DNA of 64,000 nt from WTHC01 sp965218725. GTDB lineage: Archaea; Thermoproteota; Nitrososphaeria; Nitrososphaerales; Nitrosopumilaceae. A model generated the notes under the pieces. That model had not been told where the DNA came from. It did no database searches and saw only the letters and a program-made list of their open reading frames with translations. The translations under genes were made by a program, and so were the position numbers. This document shows positions 1 to 9,023 of the stretch, piece after piece (positions within the stretch are counted from its first letter, which is position 1; every line of letters starts with the position of its first letter). The stretch covers positions 310,001 to 374,000 of the forward strand of contig CBDCLO010000002.1 in assembly GCA_965218725.1 (NCBI GenBank). Reading direction: 5' to 3'.

Positions 1-134
1 CAACCAAATCAAGATATAAATTTTTGATATATTACATTTTTAATCACTATTAACAAAAATAATAGTATATTTTACCTATTTTTCTAAAATAGTTCATCAG
101 GAAACTATTAATGGGTTTTTTAATAATTTAATAT

Positions 135-950
135 GTGCAAGTACTAAGTGATATAAAAAATAAAAAAGTCTTTTCTGAGATCGATGAAGTTGAAATTACT
201 AGAGCCATAGCTAGTGAATTCTATTCTGTTTTATTAGATAGATCGTACTCAGATATAATAATAATAGGTGCAGGTCCAGCTGGATTAACTGCTGGAATGG
301 AATTATCTAACATGGGATTCAAAGTATTGATAATAGAACAAAATAATTATTTAGGTGGAGGATATTGGGTAGGAGGTTATATGATGAATCCTGTAACTGT
401 AAGAGAACCAGCACAAAAGATTTGGGATGAACTTGGAGTACCATATAAAAAGGTGAAGAATGGATTATATGTTACACCAGGTCCACATGCAGTATCAAAA
501 CTTATTGCAGCAACATGTGATTCTGGAGTAAAATTTTTGAATTTAACAAAATTTGATGATTTAATCTTAAAAAATGATAGAGTGTCAGGAGTGGTTGTAA
601 ATTGGATGCCAGTTTCAGCCTTACCTAGGAATATAACTTGTGTGGATCCTATTGCATTAAAATCAAAAATAGTTATTGATGCTTCTGGCCATGATTCAGT
701 AGCTGTTAAACGATTAATGAGTAGAAATCTTGTAAAATGGAAGGGTATGAATCCTATGTGGGTAGATGCAGGAGAAGAATATGTAATAGAAAAAACAGGA
801 GAAGTGTATCCAGGGTTAATAGCTACTGGAATGGCAGTTACTGAAACTTATGGTTTAGCTAGGATGGGTCCTACATTTGGGGCTATGTTGTTTTCAGGAA
901 AAAAAGCAGCTAAAATTGCATCTATAAATATCAATAAATTAAAAATATAA
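135..950 (+). CDS. thi4: Thiamine thiazole synthase (Thi4 family)
   Basis: This FAD/NAD-fold enzyme makes the thiazole half of thiamine from NAD and glycine. The 271-residue protein has the dinucleotide-binding motif GAGPAG (45-50) after a beta strand, the GGGYWVGGYM loop typical of Thi4, and a C-terminal ATGMAV/GPTFGAML segment. In the segment ITCVDP, Cys169 aligns with the sulfur-donating cysteine of yeast Thi4. That suggests the single-turnover (suicidal) type rather than the His-type catalytic enzyme of methanogens; this is inferred by alignment from memory. The start is GTG at 135; an ATG two bases upstream is out of frame. No riboswitch-like structure is evident in the 134 bases upstream. 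Confidence 0.93.
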   Translation: MQVLSDIKNKKVFSEIDEVEITRAIASEFYSVLLDRSYSDIIIIGAGPAGLTAGMELSNMGFKVLIIEQNNYLGGGYWVGGYMMNPVTVREPAQKIWDELGVPYKKVKNGLYVTPGPHAVSKLIAATCDSGVKFLNLTKFDDLILKNDRVSGVVVNWMPVSALPRNITCVDPIALKSKIVIDASGHDSVAVKRLMSRNLVKWKGMNPMWVDAGEEYVIEKTGEVYPGLIATGMAVTETYGLARMGPTFGAMLFSGKKAAKIASININKLKI

Positions 951-1014
951 CAAATTTAAAATATGCTCAACTATTTCAAAAAAATAATGATCATTAATAA
1001 TAACTTTTAGTGTT

Positions 1015-1965
1015 ATGATGAAAAATATTACAGTATCTAAAAATAATAAAAATAAGTTTGATATAATAATAATTGGAAGTGGACCGTCAGGATATACTGC
1101 TGCGATATATTCATCAAGAGCTGGATACAAAACTTTGATAGTTTCTGGTGTTTTGCGTGGAGGTCAGCTGATTAATACCACTACAGTAGAAAATTATCCT
1201 GGTTTTTCTGATGGAATACTCGGTCCAGATCTTATGTTAAATATGCATCAACAATGCAAAAATATGGGCACAATAACTATTGATGATGAAGTTAATAATG
1301 TAAATTTTAGACATAATCCATTCAGTATACGTACATCGACTGGTAAGTATGAATCAAAAGCTGTGATAATTTGTACAGGTGCTACCCCAAAAAAACTTGG
1401 TGTGCAAGGAGAACAAGAATTAAGTGCTAAAGGAGTTTCATATTGTGCTACCTGTGACGGTCCATTTTTTAAGAGTGTGGAACTATCAGTTGCTGGTGGA
1501 GGAGATACAGCTATAGAAGAAGCTATTTTTTTAACTAAATTTGCATCTACAGTACATGTAATACATAGAAGGGATAAACTTCGTGCGAGTAAAATAGTAC
1601 AGAACAGAGCGTATTCTAATCCTAAAATTAAGTTCCATTTAAATAAAAAAATACATGAGATATTAGGAGAAAACAATGTGCAAAAAATAATATTAAAAGA
1701 TACAAAAACTTATGAAAAAAAAGATTTGAATGTGAGAGGAGTATTTATAGCAATAGGACATGAACCAAATACAAAATTATTTAGAAATCAAATCGAATTA
1801 GATAATAATGGATATATTGTTCTGAAGAACAACACTGAAACTAACATAAAAGGTGTATTTGCTGCTGGTGATGTTCATGATCACAGATATAGACAAGCTG
1901 TTACTGCGGCAGGATTTGGGTGTATGGCAGCTATTGATGTGGATAAATTTCTAACTGAAAACTAG
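1015..1965 (+). CDS. trxB: Thioredoxin reductase
   Basis: This flavoprotein disulfide reductase passes NAD(P)H electrons to thioredoxin. The 316-residue length is normal for the low-molecular-weight class. It shows the FAD motif GSGPSG near residue 21, the redox-active C144-A-T-C147 followed by DGPFF, the second nucleotide site GGGDTAIEEA and the HRRDKLRAS NADPH-phosphate loop. The C-terminal GVFAAGDV motif closes the FAD site. It lies 64 bp after thi4 on the same strand and may be co-transcribed. Two Met codons are adjacent at the start (1015, 1018). Confidence 0.95.
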   Translation: MMKNITVSKNNKNKFDIIIIGSGPSGYTAAIYSSRAGYKTLIVSGVLRGGQLINTTTVENYPGFSDGILGPDLMLNMHQQCKNMGTITIDDEVNNVNFRHNPFSIRTSTGKYESKAVIICTGATPKKLGVQGEQELSAKGVSYCATCDGPFFKSVELSVAGGGDTAIEEAIFLTKFASTVHVIHRRDKLRASKIVQNRAYSNPKIKFHLNKKIHEILGENNVQKIILKDTKTYEKKDLNVRGVFIAIGHEPNTKLFRNQIELDNNGYIVLKNNTETNIKGVFAAGDVHDHRYRQAVTAAGFGCMAAIDVDKFLTEN

Positions 1966-2005
1966 TGATCTAGTTTGTGTATTATTGATATTTTCTAACA
2001 ATTGA

Positions 2006-3022
2006 TTATTTTGGCGTTGCCATGTATATTACATCTGATATATATTTTGATTTTTTTAATGCTGAATCAAATTCTTTTGATGAAAAAATATTTTGTTCTA
2101 GATAAATACTTTTAAATTTTCTTCCATCATCTGCAAATATTCCTACAATACATCCACTATCACTATGTAGTTCATATTTTTTCATTGCAGCATAGATTGC
2201 AGCTGATGATGGACTTACAAGCATGCCCTCTTGTTTAAGTATTGTTGTAACAATTTTAAATGCAACTGTATTGGTAATGGTAATCCAATCATCAACGACA
2301 CTCTCTCTTTTTAAAAATAAATCAGGTTTAGCAGATTCATCAAAATTCCTCCAGCCTTGAATGAGATGGTTTTGTTGTGGTTGTGCAGCTATTATTTTTA
2401 TCCTAGGATTTTTTTCTTTAAGAAATGTCGCAACACCAGTTATAGTACCACCAGTACCTACACCAGTAAAAAAATGTGTTATTTTTCCATTTGTTTGTTT
2501 CCATATTTCAGGTCCAGTACCATGATAATGACCAAGAAAATTAGCTTCATTAGAATATTGATTTGGAGAATAATATAATTCAGGCCTTGAAGAAGCTATT
2601 GATGCTGCTAAAGCTATACTCTGATCAGTGCCTGCACCAACTTTAGGACAAAGATCATCAGTTGTTTCATATATTTTACCATTAAGTGATTTTATTATTT
2701 TTTTAGTTTCTTGACTAGCTTTTTCTGGGATCACTATCTCAACTTTATACCCTAATAATTTAGCAATTCCAGCTAATGCTATACCTGTATTTCCTGAGGT
2801 AGGTTCTATTATAATACTTTTACCTCTTTTTAAAATACCACGTCTTTCGCCATCTTTTATCATCCAATATGCAGCTCTATCTTTCACTGAACCGAATGGA
2901 TTATAATTTTCAAGTTTAGCATAATATGTAAGCTTATTGCTTGATAACGAACCTAATTTCACCAGTGGAGTATTACCAATACGTCCTAATATGTCATTAT
3001 CAATAATTTTTGACTTTGATAT
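2006..3022 (-). CDS. Cysteine synthase / PLP-dependent beta-replacing enzyme, start codon atypical
   Basis: This is a fold-type II PLP enzyme forming cysteine from an activated serine and sulfide. The motifs seen are NPFGSVKDRAA (PLP lysine), TSGNTGIALA and the phosphate loop GVGTGGTITG. The canonical N-terminus IGNTPLVKL is encoded upstream of the first standard start: GTG at 2962 is the Val of that motif, so starting there would truncate it. The frame stays open upstream to a stop overlapping the end of tusA, but it holds no ATG, GTG or TTG. The best candidate is ATA at 3022-3020, seven bases after an AAGGTGA ribosome-binding-like sequence, giving 338 residues. CysK, CysM and cystathionine-beta-synthase-type specificity cannot be separated here. 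Confidence 0.88.
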   Translation of the reverse strand: MSKSKIIDNDILGRIGNTPLVKLGSLSSNKLTYYAKLENYNPFGSVKDRAAYWMIKDGERRGILKRGKSIIIEPTSGNTGIALAGIAKLLGYKVEIVIPEKASQETKKIIKSLNGKIYETTDDLCPKVGAGTDQSIALAASIASSRPELYYSPNQYSNEANFLGHYHGTGPEIWKQTNGKITHFFTGVGTGGTITGVATFLKEKNPRIKIIAAQPQQNHLIQGWRNFDESAKPDLFLKRESVVDDWITITNTVAFKIVTTILKQEGMLVSPSSAAIYAAMKKYELHSDSGCIVGIFADDGRKFKSIYLEQNIFSSKEFDSALKKSKYISDVIYMATPK

Positions 3023-3024
3023 AT

Positions 3025-3273
3025 TTACTTCACCTTTTTAATAATAAATTCAAAATACTTATCTTTTTTTTCCATGTGTAAAAGCTTATGACCATTCCTA
3101 GTTACCCAATTTACAATATCATCTTCTGATGCTGGATCGTCAGCAAGTACTTTTAACACATCACCAGAATTTAATTTTTCTAGTTCAATTTTAGTCCTAA
3201 AAACAGGTTCTGGACAAAATAAACCACGAGCATCAAAGGATTTATTTATATTAGAATCCGATATACTTACCAC
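3025..3273 (-). CDS. tusA: TusA-family sulfur carrier protein
   Basis: This 82-residue protein has the SirA/TusA/YedF fold, which carries persulfide sulfur on a single cysteine to acceptors in tRNA thiolation or cofactor synthesis. The signature DARGLFCPEPV contains the carrier Cys, and the DDPASEDDIVNW helix follows as in the family. Its stop overlaps the upstream edge of the cysteine synthase reading frame, so the two are probably translationally linked and both concern sulfur. The exact acceptor is unknown. Confidence 0.88.
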   Translation of the reverse strand: MVSISDSNINKSFDARGLFCPEPVFRTKIELEKLNSGDVLKVLADDPASEDDIVNWVTRNGHKLLHMEKKDKYFEFIIKKVK

Positions 3274-3314
3274 TATACCACTTCATTTTTTACATATTAA
3301 AATCTATTGACAAC

Positions 3315-4232
3315 TTACATAAAAAATTTAAAAAATGTTCTAAATTTTCTGTCATGTTGTTTTATAGGGTTATAATTATTCATATTTATTTTTAGCGAGG
3401 TTTTTTTAAGCATCATGACAGTTATTCTATAAAATAAATTCCAAATGTAACTATTTGGATCATTATAATACATCTTAAGCAACAATGTGAAAATCAATTT
3501 TTCTTTAGGATAGTTAATGTTTATGTATTTGGTTATATAACTTTTGGAGTTATCAATTTTATATTTTAAGTGTTCCATTATTTCATTTTCTAAGGCGTAT
3601 CCAAATTTTTGTATTTTAATTTTTTTATGTTTCATTGAAAATAGAACATCATCTAACGTATTTTCTGACTCTATTTGGTTTATACAACGTCCCAATGTGG
3701 AAGCTATGTGTGAATCACTACCACATACACATATTATTTTGTTATCAATAGCAAATTGCTGTGCTTTAATATTAGAAAATATATCAACATTATTACTATT
3801 AAAAATTTCAATCATATCACAATATTTTGATTTTACTCGTAATGAATCTATTAAACTAAATGGGTGAGGTGCAGATGAAACAGCACCTTGTTTTTTTATT
3901 TCATCAAATATCTCATTAACTGATAAACCGGATTTTATTTCATTAACAACTCCATATGCAAGTACATGTTCTCCTGTTATAGATGTTATTTCTTCTGCTG
4001 GATAAACATTAATACAATTATATTTTTTATGGTTATTTTTGTAATCAAGTAACTGTTTATAACCATGTAGTGTATTATGATTTGTTATAAATATTATATC
4101 TAAGCCAATTCTATAGGACTGTTCAAGTTGTTTATATATAGTAACATTACAGTCATATGGTGTGTCAAGCTTATTTGTATGAAAATTAGAATATACATTA
4201 TGACAATGTAATTCAGTTTTTAAAGTATCCAA
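3315..4232 (-). CDS. PHP-domain phosphoesterase
   Basis: This 305-residue protein starts with the PHP metal motif ELHCHNVYSN (H9, H11). Further PHP elements follow: FITNHNTLHG, an EEITS segment, SAPHPF and CGSDSH near residue 180. PHP proteins hydrolyse phosphoesters, including histidinol phosphate and nucleic-acid ends. The last 100 residues are Lys/Asn rich and not recognisable as a known domain. Stand-alone PHP proteins of this kind are usual in thaumarchaea, but the substrate is unknown. The genes on either side are leftward as well (tusA, cofE). Confidence 0.8.
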   Translation of the reverse strand: MDTLKTELHCHNVYSNFHTNKLDTPYDCNVTIYKQLEQSYRIGLDIIFITNHNTLHGYKQLLDYKNNHKKYNCINVYPAEEITSITGEHVLAYGVVNEIKSGLSVNEIFDEIKKQGAVSSAPHPFSLIDSLRVKSKYCDMIEIFNSNNVDIFSNIKAQQFAIDNKIICVCGSDSHIASTLGRCINQIESENTLDDVLFSMKHKKIKIQKFGYALENEIMEHLKYKIDNSKSYITKYININYPKEKLIFTLLLKMYYNDPNSYIWNLFYRITVMMLKKTSLKINMNNYNPIKQHDRKFRTFFKFFM

Positions 4233-4262
4233 TCTATAATTCTACTTTTTTGTATTAATAAT

Positions 4263-5000
4263 TTAGATAAATAGATCATCATTTTTTTGTCTTATTAAAT
4301 CTTTGATATTACTTCTTTTTGGAATGAATTTATAGTTACGTATTATAGCAACTGGACAACAATTAGTTTTACCCATTACTAGTTCAGCTGCAGCACAAAT
4401 TTCATCAACTACAGCTATTAATGTCACATGTAAAGTATTATTAAAACTATCTTTTAATCCACGGTAATCCAATATAGTATTCATTCCAGAAACACCTATG
4501 GCATAATTAGTTTGGCCTAATCTAAATGGTCTACCGAATGTATCAGAAATTAATACAGCAACACTCTTTTCTATTTTCTTTAATATTTTATTTCTTATTA
4601 TGTCTGCAGATTCATCAGAATCTACAGGTAGTAATGTAGCATAACCATTTTTAACATTACTCTCATCTATTCCTGCATTAGCACATATAAAACCATGTTT
4701 TGTTTCAACAATTATTATACCATTACGCATACGAATAATTTTTTTTGATTCGGATAAGATGATTTCTACTAATCTAGGGTCTTTTTTGTACTCAATACCA
4801 ATACCGATCGCTAAAAGTGATGGAATTACGGTAGAAAGTGAGATTATTCTTCCTTCTAGCTTGGAAATAATTTTTTGTGATATTACTAGTATATCATTAT
4901 CTTTAATTTCAATATTTTGGGACATAATAATATGTTCAATAATATCTTCATTTTTTATTATATCATTTTTTATATAAATTGGAAAAACTTCTAACGACAT
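4263..5000 (-). CDS. cofE: Coenzyme F420-0:L-glutamate ligase
   Basis: CofE adds gamma-linked glutamates to F420-0 with GTP, finishing the deazaflavin cofactor. The 245-residue length matches archaeal CofE. Family segments seen are VISQKIISKLEGR near the N-terminus, VETKHGFICANAGIDESN in the middle and SDTFGRPFRLGQTNYAIG, which lines the GTP/metal site. It sits 24 bp downstream of the HAD phosphatase gene on the same strand, probably in one transcript. Candidate F420 users in the window are the luciferase-like protein at 50448-51536 and the PNPOx-fold protein at 49177-49809. Confidence 0.93.
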   Translation of the reverse strand: MSLEVFPIYIKNDIIKNEDIIEHIIMSQNIEIKDNDILVISQKIISKLEGRIISLSTVIPSLLAIGIGIEYKKDPRLVEIILSESKKIIRMRNGIIIVETKHGFICANAGIDESNVKNGYATLLPVDSDESADIIRNKILKKIEKSVAVLISDTFGRPFRLGQTNYAIGVSGMNTILDYRGLKDSFNNTLHVTLIAVVDEICAAAELVMGKTNCCPVAIIRNYKFIPKRSNIKDLIRQKNDDLFI

Positions 5001-5024
5001 TAATTATTTTAATATTATAAATTA

Positions 5025-5663
5025 TTATAGTTTAAGTTTTAGATTATAGTGAAGGTTTATTATATTTATTATTCTAGATAGATCTTTTTCTTCAAGTGAT
5101 ACTGTAGCCAAGTTTTTTACTGAATCCTGTGCTCTAAATGCTATTCCTAATCCACATAAATCAAATAATGTAACATCATTTATACCATCAACTATAACCA
5201 CAACATCATCTTTTTTTTGTTTCCACTCTGCTATTTTAATTCGTGCAAACTTTGCTTTATTAGAGTCCACACTGACTTTCACATCTTTAAGATTTCCATT
5301 ATCAAATACTAATTCATTAGAATAAACATGATCTAAATTCAATTCTTTTTTTATTCTATCAGTCATTATGGTAAATCCACCTGATATAGCCATAAGTTTC
5401 CATCCTGATGCTTTTAGTGTTTTACATAATACTTTTGCTCCAGTCATTATCTGCAATGAATTTGCAACTTTTTTACATTTTTCATACCTTATACCACGAA
5501 GTAATTTAATTCTAGTCTTGAGTCCATATTCCCAATCTATTTTTCCTTCCAGACCTTTTTTAGTTATTTTCCAAATTTCTTTTTCTAGGTTTAATTCTTC
5601 AGCTAATATTGGTAAATATTCAGCATCTAAAAGTACACCTTCAACATCAAAAATAGCAAGCAA
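5025..5663 (-). CDS. serB: HAD-family phosphatase, phosphoserine phosphatase-like
   Basis: This 212-residue HAD subfamily IB protein resembles phosphoserine phosphatase, the last step of serine synthesis. It begins with motif I FDVEGVL, with nucleophile Asp6. The usual DxD is DxE here, as in several archaeal SerB-like proteins. Motif II is SGGFTIM and motif IV is DGINDVTLFDLCGLGIAF. The 4-helix cap lies between motifs I and II. Serine from this enzyme could feed the nearby cysteine synthase, but substrate specificity is inferred only. Confidence 0.82.
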   Translation of the reverse strand: MLAIFDVEGVLLDAEYLPILAEELNLEKEIWKITKKGLEGKIDWEYGLKTRIKLLRGIRYEKCKKVANSLQIMTGAKVLCKTLKASGWKLMAISGGFTIMTDRIKKELNLDHVYSNELVFDNGNLKDVKVSVDSNKAKFARIKIAEWKQKKDDVVVIVDGINDVTLFDLCGLGIAFRAQDSVKNLATVSLEEKDLSRIINIINLHYNLKLKL

Positions 5664-5828
5664 TTGATTTCAGTTTAATGTTATAGCCAATACACATTAT
5701 AAATCTAAAATTAATAAATTCAATAAAATTGAAGTATACAACTATAAAAACTCGTATGATATAAGATAAAAAATGATTTTGTGTAGTATTAATTTATATT
5801 TCAAATTGTATAGTTTACTACATTTAAT

Positions 5829-6119
5829 ATGGATGAAATAAATTATAAGTATAAAGTAATAATCAGAAAAACAGAAAAATATCAAAAAATTACTGATAAC
5901 ATAAGAATCAAGCTAAAGAAAGAAGGGCTAGTTAATGAAAGTGGCAAGGTCAAATTACCTGGAGTTAGCAATAGAATACTAAAGATGATGAAAAAAGAGT
6001 TTGTAGATTGCCCTGTTTTAGAAGACAATATACAGTTTATTCAGTGTTTTATATGCCCAAACTTTCAAAGTAGAGTAACAGGAACTGTACTTTGTAAGGG
6101 TAATCAGCTTCAAAAATAG
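5829..6119 (+). CDS. Small conserved-looking hypothetical protein
   Basis: I do not recognise this 96-residue protein. It is basic and soluble, with no membrane segment or signal peptide. The C-terminal third has three cysteines in a CFICPNFQSRVTGTVLC pattern, which could form a partial metal site. It has its own intergenic regions on both sides and codon use like the neighbours, so it is probably a real gene. Confidence 0.62.
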   Translation: MDEINYKYKVIIRKTEKYQKITDNIRIKLKKEGLVNESGKVKLPGVSNRILKMMKKEFVDCPVLEDNIQFIQCFICPNFQSRVTGTVLCKGNQLQK

Positions 6120-6243
6120 TAAAAACCGTATTATAACATGTAATTGTCATAGATTTAGCCATAGTTCTACATAATAAGTATTAAAGCTATATGATTCTTA
6201 TTCAAGCAAAAACTCATTAATAAAAAAATTTAATTATGATCAC

Positions 6244-7689
6244 TTGATTAAAAATAATCCCATAAGCGTTACAAAAAAACACAATTTTAGTGAATGGTAT
6301 ATTGAAGTCATAGTTAAAGCTAAAATTGCTGATTATACTCCAGTAAAAGGATTCATGGTTTTAAGACCAGACGGGTATTCTATTTGGGATTCAATAAAAG
6401 AATCCATTGACAATAAACTTAAAAAAACCGGACATAAAAATGCATTTTTGCCAATTCTAATACCAGAGAGTCTACTAAGTAAAGAAAAGAATCATTTTAT
6501 GGGTTTTAATCCAGAAGTTTTTTGGATTACAAGATCTAAAAAATCGATCAGTGATGATAGGCTTGCATTAAGACCTACTTCAGAAGCATTAGCATATCAC
6601 ATGTATTCAAAATGGATAAAAAGTTGGCGAGATCTACCACTAAAAATTAATTTTTGGAATACAGCATTAAGAGCAGAAATTAAAGGCACAAAACCATTTA
6701 TAAGAACATCTGAATTTTTGTGGCAAGAAGGTCATACTGCCCACATAAAAAAAAATGAAGCCGAAGAAGAGGTATATAATATTTTAGAAATATATAAAAA
6801 AACGATTGAAGAAGAATTAGCTATACCTGTACTTGCAGGTAAAAAAACAGATAATGAGAAGTTTGTAGGAGCAGTATACACAACTACTATGGAAACAATA
6901 ATGCCTGATGGAAAAGCGTTACAGATGGGAACATCGCATTTTTTAGGTCAAAATTTCTCAAAACCATTTGAGATAAAATTTTTAGATAAAAACAATGACA
7001 AGTGTTATGTTTGGCAAACATCATGGGGCATATCGTGGAGATTGATTGGTGCCATGATAATGATCCATGGAGATGATAACGGTATTGTTTTACCACCAAA
7101 CATATCACCTATCCAAGTTGTAATAATACCTATCTATTATTCAAAAAATAAGGCAAGCGATATTTTTTTTAGTGCTAATAAAATTAAAAATATCATGTCA
7201 AATAAAAATATACGATCGTATGTGGATGAAAGAAAAGAAGTAACTCCAGGATTCAAGTTTAATGAGTGGGAACTAAAAGGAATTCCATTAAGAATTGAAA
7301 TTGGTCCTAATGATATTAAAAATGAAAGAGTAATTTTAGTGGTAAGACATAACAAAAAAAATATAACAATGCCAATTAAAGAGCTTGGAAATAATATAAC
7401 AAATATACTAGATCAAATACAATCAGATATGTTTAATTCAGCAAAAAAAAATCTTGATAAAAAAACCACTAAAGTTAAAGATTATAAGCAATTTAAAATA
7501 CAATTAAAAAAAAAAAAATTTATTATTGCACCTTGGTGTGGTAACATAAATTGTGAATTAAAAATAAAAAAAGAAACTGGTGCTGATATACGCCTAATTC
7601 CTTTCAATAGCATATATAATGCAAATACAAAGTGTATATCATGTAATGCAAGATGTGATATACAGCCACTATTCGCATACGGATATTAA
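6244..7689 (+). CDS. proS: Prolyl-tRNA synthetase, archaeal/eukaryal type
   Basis: This class II synthetase charges tRNA-Pro. The 481-residue protein has motif 2 elements around LRPTSEALAYHMYSKW and FRTSEFLWQEGHTAH-like residues, motif 3 in DDNGIVLPP, an anticodon-binding domain after residue 300, and the C-terminal zinc-binding domain (CGNINCE...CISC) ending in Tyr as in archaeal ProS. There is no bacterial editing insertion. The start is TTG at 6244; a nearby ATG is out of frame. Confidence 0.96.
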   Translation: MIKNNPISVTKKHNFSEWYIEVIVKAKIADYTPVKGFMVLRPDGYSIWDSIKESIDNKLKKTGHKNAFLPILIPESLLSKEKNHFMGFNPEVFWITRSKKSISDDRLALRPTSEALAYHMYSKWIKSWRDLPLKINFWNTALRAEIKGTKPFIRTSEFLWQEGHTAHIKKNEAEEEVYNILEIYKKTIEEELAIPVLAGKKTDNEKFVGAVYTTTMETIMPDGKALQMGTSHFLGQNFSKPFEIKFLDKNNDKCYVWQTSWGISWRLIGAMIMIHGDDNGIVLPPNISPIQVVIIPIYYSKNKASDIFFSANKIKNIMSNKNIRSYVDERKEVTPGFKFNEWELKGIPLRIEIGPNDIKNERVILVVRHNKKNITMPIKELGNNITNILDQIQSDMFNSAKKNLDKKTTKVKDYKQFKIQLKKKKFIIAPWCGNINCELKIKKETGADIRLIPFNSIYNANTKCISCNARCDIQPLFAYGY

Positions 7690-7719
7690 CTTTTATTAAA
7701 TAAAATGATGTGATACTAC

Positions 7720-9021
7720 ATGCGGTATAATAAATCGATATTATTAAATTTTACAGAAGCTAGGTCTAGTACACTATCACTAATAAATACATTAGAAAAT
7801 GATGACTTTATAATACAATCTACATCATATACAAGTCCTATAAAATGGCATCTAGGACACATGAGTTGGATGTACGAGGTAATTATTAGCAAGATAAATA
7901 GAAAGTATCAATTAAAATCTAATAACTTTTTCAAATATCTTAATTCATATTATCAACAATTTGGAGAGCCATATGAAAAAAACAAACGTGGAACATTTTC
8001 TAGACCCACCAATGAACTAATTCTAAAATATTTTAATATAATCACTACTGACGTAATTGATTTAATTAATAGTAATAAGCTGGATAAAGAAGCCATCAAA
8101 TTATTAAGTATGGGAATTAGCCATGAACATCAACACCAGGAACTGATTATTTATGATTTACAATATTCTTTAGCTGATCAATACAAACCTTTTCAAATTA
8201 ACGTTAAACCAAAAAGTAGTATACCAATTAAATCTAAAACTGTTAAAGTTAGTGGTGGTATATATAAAATGGGTTATCCTGGAACTGAATTTTCTTATGA
8301 TATAGAAAAGCCACAGCATGAAGTTTATCTTAATGATTATAAGATTGATATTTACCCTATTACAAATAGACAATATTTAGAATTCATTGATGATGGAGGG
8401 TACAGTAATTATGAATTATGGTTATCTGATGGATGGGAAACAGTAAAAAAAAATGGCTGGATTGCACCAATGTATTGGGAAAAAGATAAAAATACAAGAT
8501 CCTGGATTAAATGTGATTTTATTGGGAGGCATAGAATAAATCCAAATGAACCAGTCTGCAATATAAGTTTCTACGAAGCTGATGCATATTGTAGTTGGGC
8601 TGGAAAACGATTACCAACTGAAGCAGAATGGGAAAAAGCTGCATGCTGGAATGAAAAAAAACATGTTAAAACTATTTTCCCATGGGGAAATATTGGCCCA
8701 ACCAATAATCAAGCAAATATTCTAGAATCATATTTATGGTCATGTTCTGAAATAGATACTTACAATTATGGTAAAAGTCATTCAGGTTGCTATCATATGA
8801 TCGGTGATGTCTGGGAATGGACATCATCTGAATTTGTAGGTTATCCTGGATTTAAAACTGAATTTAAAGAATACAATGACAAATGGTTCACTAATAGAAA
8901 AGTTCTACGTGGGGGATCTTTTGCAACACCAAAAAAGTCAATTAGATGTAGTTACAGAAATTTTTTTAGGCCAGATGAAAGATGGTTATTTTCTGGATTA
9001 AGATGTGTAGAAGATATTTAG
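7720..9021 (+). CDS. egtB: Ergothioneine biosynthesis sulfoxide synthase EgtB-like
   Basis: EgtB is a non-heme iron enzyme that couples a thiol (gamma-glutamylcysteine or cysteine) to hercynine using oxygen. The 433-residue protein has an N-terminal DinB-like domain with the iron ligands in WHLGHMSW and SHEHQHQELI (HxxxHxE pattern). The C-terminal formylglycine-generating-enzyme-like domain has YPITNRQYLEF, GKRLPTEAEWEKAA, GDVWEWTSS and VLRGGSF. Its partner EgtD follows convergently with stops 2 bp apart (9021/9024). The order and strand point to ergothioneine synthesis; the thiol donor used is not known. Confidence 0.92.
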   Translation: MRYNKSILLNFTEARSSTLSLINTLENDDFIIQSTSYTSPIKWHLGHMSWMYEVIISKINRKYQLKSNNFFKYLNSYYQQFGEPYEKNKRGTFSRPTNELILKYFNIITTDVIDLINSNKLDKEAIKLLSMGISHEHQHQELIIYDLQYSLADQYKPFQINVKPKSSIPIKSKTVKVSGGIYKMGYPGTEFSYDIEKPQHEVYLNDYKIDIYPITNRQYLEFIDDGGYSNYELWLSDGWETVKKNGWIAPMYWEKDKNTRSWIKCDFIGRHRINPNEPVCNISFYEADAYCSWAGKRLPTEAEWEKAACWNEKKHVKTIFPWGNIGPTNNQANILESYLWSCSEIDTYNYGKSHSGCYHMIGDVWEWTSSEFVGYPGFKTEFKEYNDKWFTNRKVLRGGSFATPKKSIRCSYRNFFRPDERWLFSGLRCVEDI

Positions 9022-9023
9022 AT

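Noticed and set aside
137..148. Shared 12-mer CAAGTACTAAGT near 137 and 30091
   Set aside because: One copy is coding and the other is upstream of a gene; two copies of an AT-rich 12-mer in 64 kb is not significant.
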